In this document: piece by piece, positions 46,691 to 56,186 of the stretch
Layout of the letters: each line of letters starts with the position of its first letter
Numbering within the stretch: the first letter of the stretch is position 1
Source of the DNA: Alnus glutinosa
Lineage: Eukaryota; Streptophyta; Magnoliopsida; Fagales; Betulaceae
Assembly (NCBI RefSeq): GCF_958979055.1
Contig: NC_084894.1
Location: 23,467,616 to 23,531,615, forward strand
DNA: 64,000 nucleotides
Reading direction: 5' to 3'
Made by a program: the position numbers and the translations under genes
The notes under the pieces: generated by a model
The model's database searches: none
Told to the model about the DNA's origin: nothing
What the model saw: only the letters and a program-made list of their open reading frames with translations

Positions 46691-47906
46691 TAAAAAATTA
46701 AGTATAAGAGCACTCACAATGAGCTCTTTATATTTGATTTTTTTCTTTAAATTTTTAACAAAAACTACTAACATTTAACAAGCTCTTTATCAAATGTTAA
46801 GATTAACATTTGTCAATAACCTTCTTTACATTCAAAGAGTAAAAAAAGTGAATATTATATTTTTTAAAACATTTTTTTTTGCATTGAATGCTTAAAACAT
46901 TTGACTTGAATTGAATTGAGTTTATTACATTGAATGCTTTTGGCAGTTAACTTTATCAATAAAAAATAATATTTATTTAATAAAGAAACATCTAGAGAAT
47001 TTGTTATTTAATAATTTTAAAAAGTGACTAGCTAAGTGTTTCATATTTAAAATTATTTGTTAATATTTTTATTTTAAAGAGAGAAGAAAAATAGTGTTAC
47101 CAAATAAGTAACAATACTTCTAGAAGGGTTAATAATGTTACTTTTCAAACTATTTTACAAAATTATTTTACACTAATAATAGATCACCTAAATTAGTTTG
47201 AAGAGTAAAAGCATGTTTTGGTAAGAATTTTTTTTAAAAAAATATTTTTCAAATACTGTTTAGCAAATATAAAATTCTACTAAGATTTTATCCAAATTTT
47301 TTTTTAATTTTCTCTCAAATTTTTTAAACTTTCTAAACATAATTTCAAAAAAAAACAAATTATTTTAATTTTAAAAAATCGCAGACATCCAAATTGTCTT
47401 GGCACATCGCTTTATGCCACTCACGAGACTCCTCCCTCTTCAGTCAACCGTCAACCCTGAAGGCTGAAGTTATTCGGATCAACGTACTCTACAGTCTATG
47501 CCTCTATGGTTAATTAATATTTTTGTACTTATTATTTTATCTATTTAATTGAAACATAATAATTTAGATTTCAACTACTCCGAGGGTTGTTTATGAATGG
47601 CAAGCCGCATGTAGAAGGTGAGAATGGCCTTGGACAGAGCTGAGTGCCCCTATCAATAATCTCATTAGTTTCAGTTCTATCTCTCTGAGAATTCTCTGCT
47701 ACTTCTCTCAGGTAAACCTGTTTGCTTCTCGCGGAGAAACCGATGGATATCTGACGTTCTTGAGCTTCAAACCTTTTCTTTTCCTGTTCCTTTTGTCACT
47801 AGGATGTTCACAACTATGTTTATATCCTAGTCTTTGATCTGGTTTAGGTAGTTCAATTTTTATTTGGTCTGGGATTCAGCTTCTTAATTTGATACTATAA
47901 ATAGTT
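46691..47906 (+). promoter_or_regulatory. Upstream region and leader of gene E
   Basis: No gene. It matches 30765-31896. The conserved GRAS leader runs from about 47396 to the ATG: CTTGGACAGAGCTGAGTGCC, CTTCTCGCGGAGAAACCGAT, a CT-rich tract, then GGTCTGGGATTCAGC and ACTATAAATAGTT. A splice donor-like CAGGTAAAC (47709-47717) and AATAG just before the ATG allow a leader intron, which is an inference. Confidence 0.5.
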
Positions 47907-50264
47907 ATGGATCCTACGCTTTCTGGGTTGCCCGATTTCGTAAACGATGTCTTGGTCGATGATGACCATGCATTTTCACCCAATTCCAATCAATACCCTG
48001 ATATTTTAAACGAGTACAAATTCAATTTGCCCTCCCCGGACCTTAGCTTCCTTGAAAGTTCATTGCTTTCGCCTGACCTGGGTCACACTGATTTCGCTCC
48101 GCCGATAACTGTGGCCCCAGCAGCGGAGCCATATGCTCCGTCCGCTAGCGATAGCATGAGCACACTGTCTGTGGGTACGAGTCCGGGGGGAGAGTCGCCA
48201 TCAGACGACAGTGAGTTCTCGGAAACGGTTCTCAAGTTCATAGGCCAGATACTTATGGAAGAGAACATAGAGGACAAACCCTGCATGTTTTACGACCCTT
48301 TGGGTCTCCAAGTCACCGAGAAATCGTTCTATGATTCTCTCGGTCAGAATTACCCTTCTACCCCCAATCTTTACCAGGAGGAACCAACTTATGTCAGTCA
48401 CAACTTGGGAAGCCCTGATGATGTTTTTTCTGCAAGCAGTGGTGGTGATTATGGTGTTAGTAGGAGTTCTAGCACTGATCCACAGTGGGTCAGTGGTGTT
48501 GGGGAGTACAAGTCCTCTTTTTCACAAGCTGTTGATCCTGGTGACTATGTTTTCCAGCCTAATTTGCAGCCCACTAATGGATCGCAGTTCTTAGCCAATC
48601 AGTTGAACAGCGTGGCTAACATCGGTGATGGCATGGAGCTTTTGGCTCAGAACATTTTTGCTGATAGTGAATCTGTGTTGCAATTTAGGAGAGGGTTAGA
48701 GGAAGCTAGTAAGTTCCTTCCTAGGGGCAATCAGTCAGTTATTGATTTGGGGACTAGCATGGTATCACCAGAGTTGAAGGGAGAGGATCAAAAGGTGAAA
48801 CTCAAGGTGGAGAAGGGTGAGAGAGAGATTTCACCGGATGGGTTGAGGGGAAGGAAGAATCATGAGAGGGAAGATGTAGATGTAGAAGAAGGGAGGAGTA
48901 ATAAGCAGTCTGCGGTTTATGTGGAAGAGAGTGAATTAACAGATATGTTTGATAAGGTGTTGCTTTCCACCGAAAAACTTTCTCTGCTATGTGGTAACAA
49001 TAACAATGAACCTGTGCAGAATGAAGCAAGCAAGGCATCGCAGCCAAATGGGCAGCCGCAAGGAGCTAATGGTGGGAAGAGTCGTTCTAAGAAACAGGGC
49101 AAAATGAAGGAAACGGTTGATTTGAGGACTCTTTTGATTCTATGTGCACAAGCTGTCTCGGCAGGTGACAGTAGAACTGCAAATGAGTTACTGAAGCAGA
49201 TTAGGCAGCACTCTTCCCCTTATGGTGATGGTTCTCAGAGGTTGGCCCATTTCTTTGCTAATGGACTTGAGGCACGCTTGGCTGGCACTGGCACTGGCAC
49301 AGGAACTCAAATTTTTTATAGTTCCTTAATTTCAAAAAGGATCTCTGTTTCTGAAATATTGAAAGCTTACAAAGTTCATATTTCAGCCTCCCCTTTCAAG
49401 AGGACCTCGCTATTCTTTGCTACCAAAATGATTTATAAAGTAGCAGAGAAAGCAACGAGTCTTCATATTATAGACTTCGGTATCGAATATGGTTTCCATT
49501 GGCCACTTCTGATCCATAAGCTCTCAAAAAGAGATGGAGGACCTCCCAAGCTACGTATTACAGGGATAGAGTTTCCCCAACCTGGATTCCGTCCAACAGA
49601 GAGTATTGAGGAGACCGGTCGTCGCTTGGCTAAGTATTGTGAGCGGTTTAATGTTCCTTTTGAATACCATGCTCTAGCATCACAGAACTGGGAGACTATC
49701 CAAATTGAGGAGCTCAAGATTGATAGGAATGAGATGCTTGCTGTGAACTGTATGAACCGGTTTAAGAACCTACTTGATGAGACAATTGAAGAGACCTGTC
49801 CACGGAATGCGGTTTTGAATTTAATCAAGAGGATAAATCCCGACATTTTTGTCCATTCTATTGTTAATGGAGCCTACAATTCCCCCTTCTTTGTCACACG
49901 GTTCCGAGAAGCACTCTTCCATTTCTCTGCATTGTATGACATATATGATGTTAATTTACCCCGTGAGAACGAAAAGAGGTTGATGTTTGAGAGAGAGTTC
50001 CTTGGGAGGGAGGCTATGAATGTTGTAGCATGTGAGGGCTTAGAGAGGGTTGAGAGGCCTGAGAGTTACAAGCAGTGGCAGGTCCGGACTATAAGGGCTG
50101 GTTTCAGGCTGCTGCCATTGGACCCAGAGGTGATGACCTTGTTCAGGTCTAAGATTAAGAAATGGTACCACAAGGATTTTGTACTTGATGAAGACAACCA
50201 CTGGATGCTTCAGGGATGGAAAGGCCGTATTCTCTATGCTAGCTCTTGTTGGGTGCCGAATTAG
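47907..50264 (+). CDS. GRAS transcription regulator E, SCL14/LISCL type, intact
   Basis: An open frame of 785 aa, the longest of the array and a good reference copy. The N-terminal part holds FIGQILMEENIEDKPCMFYD and the E/F-specific insert GVGEYKSSFSQAVDPGDY (residues about 193-210). A Glu/Arg-rich linker precedes the GRAS domain. The domain runs from about residue 404 (VDLRTLLILCAQAV, LHRI) through LHIIDFGIEYGFHWP (residue about 518) and RFNVPFEYHALA, to the SAW end (WMLQGWKGRILYASSCWVPN). The Gly-Thr repeat has four units. Nothing is missing compared with family members of about 700-800 aa. The role as nuclear co-regulator is taken from the family. The start is fixed by conservation of MDPTLSGLPDF with C and F. 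Confidence 0.95.
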   Translation: MDPTLSGLPDFVNDVLVDDDHAFSPNSNQYPDILNEYKFNLPSPDLSFLESSLLSPDLGHTDFAPPITVAPAAEPYAPSASDSMSTLSVGTSPGGESPSDDSEFSETVLKFIGQILMEENIEDKPCMFYDPLGLQVTEKSFYDSLGQNYPSTPNLYQEEPTYVSHNLGSPDDVFSASSGGDYGVSRSSSTDPQWVSGVGEYKSSFSQAVDPGDYVFQPNLQPTNGSQFLANQLNSVANIGDGMELLAQNIFADSESVLQFRRGLEEASKFLPRGNQSVIDLGTSMVSPELKGEDQKVKLKVEKGEREISPDGLRGRKNHEREDVDVEEGRSNKQSAVYVEESELTDMFDKVLLSTEKLSLLCGNNNNEPVQNEASKASQPNGQPQGANGGKSRSKKQGKMKETVDLRTLLILCAQAVSAGDSRTANELLKQIRQHSSPYGDGSQRLAHFFANGLEARLAGTGTGTGTQIFYSSLISKRISVSEILKAYKVHISASPFKRTSLFFATKMIYKVAEKATSLHIIDFGIEYGFHWPLLIHKLSKRDGGPPKLRITGIEFPQPGFRPTESIEETGRRLAKYCERFNVPFEYHALASQNWETIQIEELKIDRNEMLAVNCMNRFKNLLDETIEETCPRNAVLNLIKRINPDIFVHSIVNGAYNSPFFVTRFREALFHFSALYDIYDVNLPRENEKRLMFEREFLGREAMNVVACEGLERVERPESYKQWQVRTIRAGFRLLPLDPEVMTLFRSKIKKWYHKDFVLDEDNHWMLQGWKGRILYASSCWVPN

Positions 50265-53070
50265 GATGTTTGTGAAAAAATTCATAATTGTGGGCATGGC
50301 CAGCAAGGAGACCTTAGGTACTGGGCAAACTATTGTTCTTGTTCAATATTCAATGTTTTTCTCTCTTTTGTATGTGGAGGTATATTATAAACGCATCTAT
50401 GCCAATCTTCTTGAACTTTCTACAGGTGTTTTTATAAATGGTGGTAGAACTATGGATAGGATAAAGGACTGCAAACCCTTTTGAAGACACTGTAATGACT
50501 CTAAAACTGTCTACTGACTTGCTTGTTGGGACTCCTGTAGTAAAATCTGTTTGATATTTAGATGAACTTCCACATTACTGGATGTAATAGGAGGGATTTG
50601 CCCTTCTTCTTTGTATATTCTTCCATGAGCTTGAAGTTGTGTGTTTGTTTTATCAGATGTACTAAAAGAAAGTAAAAAATTACATCATTTCTTGATATTT
50701 TGGTTCTCTTTCAGTTTGTTAATCATTTCATTGCGTCATTTTTGCGAGCATGGCATCTTTGTTTTGCTTTTATGAACTGGATATTGCTAATGCAATTTCA
50801 GATGTTTTATATGATAGCACTAGAACAGATTCTTACTTAGTGATCTTAAAAATGTATGCTTGGCGAATGCCTCTTTTTTGTTATTGGATGTATGCTGGTG
50901 CGGTACTTGTCCCTCAGGCGCCATTCCAAAATTCTGGCAGCCTAACATATTCCCCTCCCCAACATGATTTTTGATTCTTCATTTTTAGTTGCTTAACGTT
51001 TGAACTAAATTTTGGTGTATGGTTTGGATTATGGGGCTGATTAGTAAGGGGAATGATTGTGGGAGATTGAAGTTGAATTTTGGTTGTGGGTTTTATCATG
51101 ACCGGTTTGGGGAAAATTTTGTGGTGGTTGAGTTTTTTTCGAAGAATTTGGGTCTTTCGAATGAAGGATTGGCTGGAATTTGGGGAGGATGATTTATGGG
51201 TTTTCTGTGTATTATTGATCGATTGAGAGGTATCTTTGTAATTTGTTTGGGTTGGGGTTGTAGTTTGGCTGAATGGGTATGAAATTGGAGTTGATTTTTC
51301 AGGTATGGCCGGATGATTTATAGGGTTGGTTTTTGAATTTTGATTTTCAGTTTTGGGGTTGTTGATTTTGATGCTCATCCACCACACAAAGGTGGACGGT
51401 TTTCATTGTTTGGTGATTGCAGTAGGCCAAAGAAGACAGAGAGTAGATCTAGAAGTTAAATGGGAGAATTCATATTTTGGATTTTGTGATATACTGTTGA
51501 TTTTCATTATATATTTTTCTGTACAGTCGAGCAATTCTTCAAGGGTGACTTGTGAGCGAGAAGGAAACATGATATGTAAAGGTTATGAGGTTGGCTTCTG
51601 CATTTTCTTAGCTCCATCCTAATGCTATGCGATCAATAAAGCAAAGGGACGATGGATGTTAAATTGTTACTCTTCTTTTGCCTTTTTTGGCCTGCTGTAC
51701 GGTTTCAGTTGCACATGGTAAAGATACACAACGGAGCCTATTGTCGCCGCTGAAGCTCCGCCCGATTTTGAACCTAGCACCGCACCACCCCCTTCAAACC
51801 CTTCTCTTTCTTTCTTCCTCTTTCCCTCTCTCTCACTCGGGTTCCGATGTAGCATGGCGTAGTGGATCGTAAAGCCAACAAAAACACAATTTACAAATCT
51901 TTCCAAAATCAAGAACCAATAAAGTATTTGAGATATAATAGGAGAAAACTCAACATCTGAGTATTTCTTATTGATAAACTGGTAAGGTCATCTTATTAGG
52001 CTAATATAGAGCCTAAATTCGAAACTTTTAAAAAATAATTAAAAAAAAGAACAAAATAAAAATACCTTGTGGCAAATAGAATACTTGGTAAACGTTGATA
52101 TTACAAAATTGCAGCCCTCTTAAATAAGTTTTTTAACGCCACCAAATTTGTCTCCACTCAATATCGGAATCAAAACAATATAATTATTTTGAAATTCAAA
52201 ATTTTGGCGGTTCCATTTGTATATCAGGTCATCGGAGGTGGGCAATCCCAAACTCAACAAATGAGAACTTTGCTTGTGTAACATGTTTGTTGATCTTTGA
52301 GAAGAATCTCAGTAGCTGATATTAACTTGAACCCATGGGAGAAAGACAAACACATTTATGGAAAAACACAAAAGAATTCTTGAGAATAGTATAATAAAAA
52401 GAAAACTAAAGGAAATATGATTCTTTGTACAGCTTGAGGTTTAGATGGGGTTCTAGTTTGATGTTTGCATTTTTGGAGTTTGTATAGGAGTTAATAGTTT
52501 TATTTGTAATGAGTTATGCTGTTGATAATGAAAGTTACTCATTCACAATAATAATAATAAATAAATAAAGAAAAAGAAAGAACACACCCACTTTAGCACT
52601 AGAGGCCATATTGGCATTGTCATGGGTCTTATAAACCACTTTTCCATCCACCACCATTTTTCAACAATTCTTTTTGTCATTTTTAAGAATATCTTTAGTT
52701 ATTGAAAGAAACATTTAACTTTGGGAATTACACAACATATAGAAGGGGAACATCTTTTGTTAATATTTTTAAAAGGCTCTTATTTATTTATTTTTGTTTG
52801 AAAAAGGTATTTTGATGTGATATAGATGTAAATGTAATTTTAAGTATTTTATATTTTAAATTGTTTGTTAATATTTTTGTTTTAAAAAAAGAAAAAAAAA
52901 TAAAAGAAGAAGAAGAAGAAGAAGAAGGTATTATCAAATAAGTAACAATATTCTTTTAGAAGGGTCACACGATCATGACACGAGTTAAGTAATGCTATTT
53001 TTCAAACAAATTTATCACAATTACTTTATATTGATCAAGTAAATTAGTTTGAAGAGTAACCTCTTCCAGG
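50265..53070. other. 3' flank of gene E
   Basis: No credible gene. 50265-50480 is the GRAS 3' flank shared with F (GGCCAGCAAGGAGACC against GGCCGGCAAGGATACT). 50940-51385 matches the flanks of B and D. 51390-51900 looks like worn single-copy sequence; a minus-strand frame at 51667-51912 has no recognisable domain. 52185-52460 matches 28680-28960, and 52560-52960 matches 29940-30200. A GAA repeat lies near 52910. Confidence 0.5.
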
Positions 53071-54860
53071 GCCGGTTGGAGCCTTAGGCGGATTAGGCCC
53101 GCCTAAGGCCCCCAATTAAAAAAAAAAAAAATCTAAAAAAAAAGGCCATAATTACCATCAATACACTTTAATAAAGCCCCAAATTATGGTAAAAATAAAT
53201 TTAAGAAATGCATTAAAATTTGAAAATATTAAGAAGATATGGAAAGTCTCAAAAGTCTAACTTTTGAGGCCTTTATTACCAAAATTGAAGGCATTAAGTT
53301 AAGTTCAACGTTCAAAGACAAAATAGAATGAAAAAAAAATATATAAATAAATAAATGCTAAGAAGATATGGAAAAGTCTCAAAAGTGTAACTTTTGAGGC
53401 CTTTATTACAAAAATTGAAGGCATTAAGTTAAGTTCAACGTTCAAAGACAAAATAGAATGAAAAAAAAATATAAATAAATAAATGTTAAGAAGATATGGA
53501 AAGTCTCAAAAGTTATGACGGCCTTAATTACCAAAATTGAAGGCCTTAAGTTAAGTCCAACATTCAAAAACAAAATAGAATGAAAAAAATAAATAAATAG
53601 TAAGAAGATATGAAAAGTCTCAAAAGCCATGAAGGCCTTAATTTCTCAAAAGTCATGAAGACCTCAATTACTAAAATTAAAGGCTTTAAGTAAGTCCAAC
53701 GTTCAAAGACAACATAGAATGAAAAAATAAAATAAAATAAATGCTTAAAAGATATAGAAAGTCTCAAAAGTCATGAAGGCCTTAATTACCAAAATTGAAT
53801 GCCTTGAGTTAAGTCCAACTTCAAAGACAAAATACAATGAAATAAAAAAAACTAAGAAGATATGGAAAATCTAAAAAGTTATGAAGGCCTTAAGTTAAGT
53901 TCAACGTTCAAAAACAAAATAGAATAAAAAAAATAAAAAAATAATTGCTAAGAAAATCTGGAAAGTCTCAAAAGTCATGGAGGCCTTAATTACCAAAATT
54001 GAAGATATTAAATTAAGTCCAACGTTTAAAGACAAAATAAAATGAAAAAATAAAATAAAATAAATGCTTAGAAGATATGGAAAGTCTCAAAAGTCATGAA
54101 GACCTTAATTACCAAAATTGAAGGTCTAAAGTTAAGTCAAAAGTTCAAAGACAAAATACAATGAAAAAAAAAAGCTAAGAAGATGGAAAGACTTTAAGTT
54201 TCCATTTCAAATCCTACTCTTTATAAGATCCTATAAAATATGCTACTCTTTATAAGTTTTCATTTTTTTTTTAATCTCAATTTCCCAATTCAAGTCTCAT
54301 TCGAATTTCTCTATTCTTCTCCATTTTCATTATTTTCCAATAACTTAATATTCAATTCCTTAAAATCATTCCAGGAATTTTTATTTTCAGAACTAAAAGT
54401 TTTAACAGAAATTTTACAAATAGAAGAAAGTGCTCCAATTGACACATTAATCTATATAAATAGACTTGAGGTAAAAAAAAAAAAAAAATTATATAAAAAG
54501 ACTTGATTCTTTTCCTAATGCAAGTATCACTTGTAAAATTTTATTGACAATACCTGTTACAGTTGCTTCTGCATAGAAAAGTTTTTCAAAAGTAAAATTA
54601 ATAAAAACCTACCTAAAATCATCAATGTCACAAAAAAAATTAAATGAATTAGCTATATTATCAATAAAAAAAGGAAATGTTCCTATAGAAAAAAAAATAA
54701 AAAATAAAAAAGAAAATGTTAAAAAAAACTCAAATATAAAAACCTAATAAGTAATTTTGCATCCCAAAAAAGGAAAAAAATAAATTAAATTAAATAATAT
54801 TTAATTTTAAATAAAAATCTCACTTAAACTTTCCCCTTAAAGCCTCAAAATATATCACCT
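53071..54860 (+). mobile_element. hAT transposon remnant with internal tandem array
   Basis: The left end reads AGGGCCGGTTGGAGCC, then GGCCCGCCTAAGGCCCCC, as in plant hAT elements. At 54502-54675 the + strand encodes FPNASITCKILLTIPVTVAS, then KSFSKVKLIKTYLKSSMSQ. This is the C-terminal hAT dimerisation domain of the TTF-type/ZMYM-like transposases (FPNAxIxxRILLTIPVTVASAERSFSK), with one stop in place of the Glu. The remainder of the transposase is gone and is replaced by a tandem array. The right end is not clear; similarity to the second copy ends at AAAATATAT near 54858. Confidence 0.75.
53225..54190. repeat. Tandem array, about 8-9 units of 100-145 bp
   Basis: Each unit carries GAAGATATGGAAAGTCTC, AAAAGTCATGAAGGCC, TTAATTACCAAAATTGAAGG, TTCAAAGACAAAATA and an A-rich spacer. 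The GGAAAGTCTC landmark falls near 53239, 53367, 53494, 53610, 53755, 53857, 53958 and 54077. Units diverge and vary in length, so the array is old. The minus-strand frames across it are by-products of the repetition. Confidence 0.85.
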
Positions 54861-55009
54861 CTTCTTAAGCTGCACGCAATGATGAAGAAGGGGAGTAGTT
54901 AAGTCAGTCAAAACATTTATCGCAATTATTTTATACAATTAATCAATTAATCAAGTAATTGTTTTTTCTTGAGCTGCACGCAATGATTGAGAAGGGGAGT
55001 GGTTATGGT
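54861..55009. repeat. Short upstream block of gene F, shared with the window end
   Basis: CTGCACGCAATGATGAAGAA and the following 130 bp recur at 63446-63600. Here the phrase TTGAGCTGCACGCAATGATT occurs a second time just before the insertion at 55010. Confidence 0.7.
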
Positions 55010-55613
55010 GCGTTTGGGTATTGAATTTTGAGAATTAAAATTGAATTTTAATTCTATTTACAAATATCGAGGTAAAAAATTGTGTTTGGATGTTGAATTT
55101 TGAGATTGAAAAATATTATATTTTAATGGTAAAAAATGATTGAAAGTTTAAAAAGTTGTGTATAATGATTGGTATTTTGAAAAGTTGTGTAAAATAATAA
55201 TTTAAATAATAATAATTTATTATATATTGATTATTTAATTAAAAAATAAATAAATAATTTTTTTTTTTTAAAAAAATAAAAATAAAATTAAAAAACAAAA
55301 AAAAAATGATGCAGGGGCAGCCACCCCCAGTGGCCGGGGGAGGCCGCGCGGTCACCCCCGGCCAACCGGCAGCCACCCCTTGTGTTTTTAATTAATTTCT
55401 TTTATTTTTTTTTTTATTTAAATTTGTATTATTTTATTATTTATATGTGGGACCCACGCGCTTTTTGGGAGACAGTTTGTCCTGCGCGTGGGGCCCAGCC
55501 ATTACACAAAATGTCAGCTTAAAATTCAAACGAAATTCGGATCAAATTCGGGTATTCGGACGGGTGGGCGGGTTTTAGAAAAAATCCGAGTGGAATATTC
55601 CACTCGGTTGCCA
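55010..55613. mobile_element. ~600-bp insertion with G+C-rich core upstream of gene F
   Basis: Comparison with 63580-63620, where GGGGAGTAGTTTAAGTCAGTC is continuous, shows that 55010-55613 is inserted between GGGGAGTGGTTA and TAAGTCAGTC. The left end GGTGCGTTTGGGTATTGAAT is typical of plant DNA-transposon ends. The core at 55310-55385 is rich in CCACCCC and GGCCGG words, as in 16140-16300. No clear inverted right end was found. Confidence 0.5.
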
Positions 55614-56186
55614 ATAAGTCAGTCAAAACACGTGGAAATTATATGGAGACCAATGCCTCTCAAGAGTTTGACTCCGTCCTTCATGTCATCGCCCCCCAGC
55701 GTTCTTTGAAACTTCCTGAATGTCCCCATTCGGATCAACCTCCTCTATGCCTCTATGGTTCTTCATATTTTAGCACTTATTGTTTTATCTCTTGAATTTA
55801 AACATAAAACTGAGCTTGCAACACCTTTACCTTTAGGATAATAAAGTTTTGAAATCTACTCCGAGGATTGCTTATTAAATGCAAGCCGCATACAGAAGAT
55901 GAGAAATGCCTCGGACAGAGCTGACTGCTGAGTGCCCCTATCAATAATCTCATCAGTTTCAGTTCCATCTTTCTGAGAGTTCTCTGCTACTTCTCAGGCA
56001 AACCTGTTTGCATCTCGCGGATAAACCGATGGATATCTGAGGTTCTTCAACTTTAAACCTTTTCTTTTCCTTTTCCTTTTGTCACTAGCATGTTCACATC
56101 TATCTAGCTAATAGTTATAGATATATCCCAGTCTTTAATTGATTTGGTCTGGCATTCAGCTTCTTAGTTTGATACTATAAATAGTT
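55614..56186 (+). promoter_or_regulatory. Upstream region and leader of gene F
   Basis: The GRAS leader runs from about 55660 (GCGTTCTTTGAAACTTCCTG) through CTCGCGGATAAACCGATGG to ACTATAAATAGTT before the ATG. The first 210 bp recur at 63670-64000. No gene lies here. Confidence 0.55.

Noticed and set aside
47890-47906. TATAAATA directly before the GRAS start codons as a TATA box
   Set aside because: It is 5-13 bp from the ATG, too close for a promoter of that ATG; in A and D it is TTTAAATA. It more likely belongs to the leader or a leader-intron acceptor.
53442-53767. Minus-strand hydrophobic proteins in the tandem array
   Set aside because: The frames follow the repeat period and AT content and are not conserved between units.
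53225-54190. CRISPR-like array
   Set aside because: Units are long, diverged and contiguous without unique spacers, in a plant hAT element.
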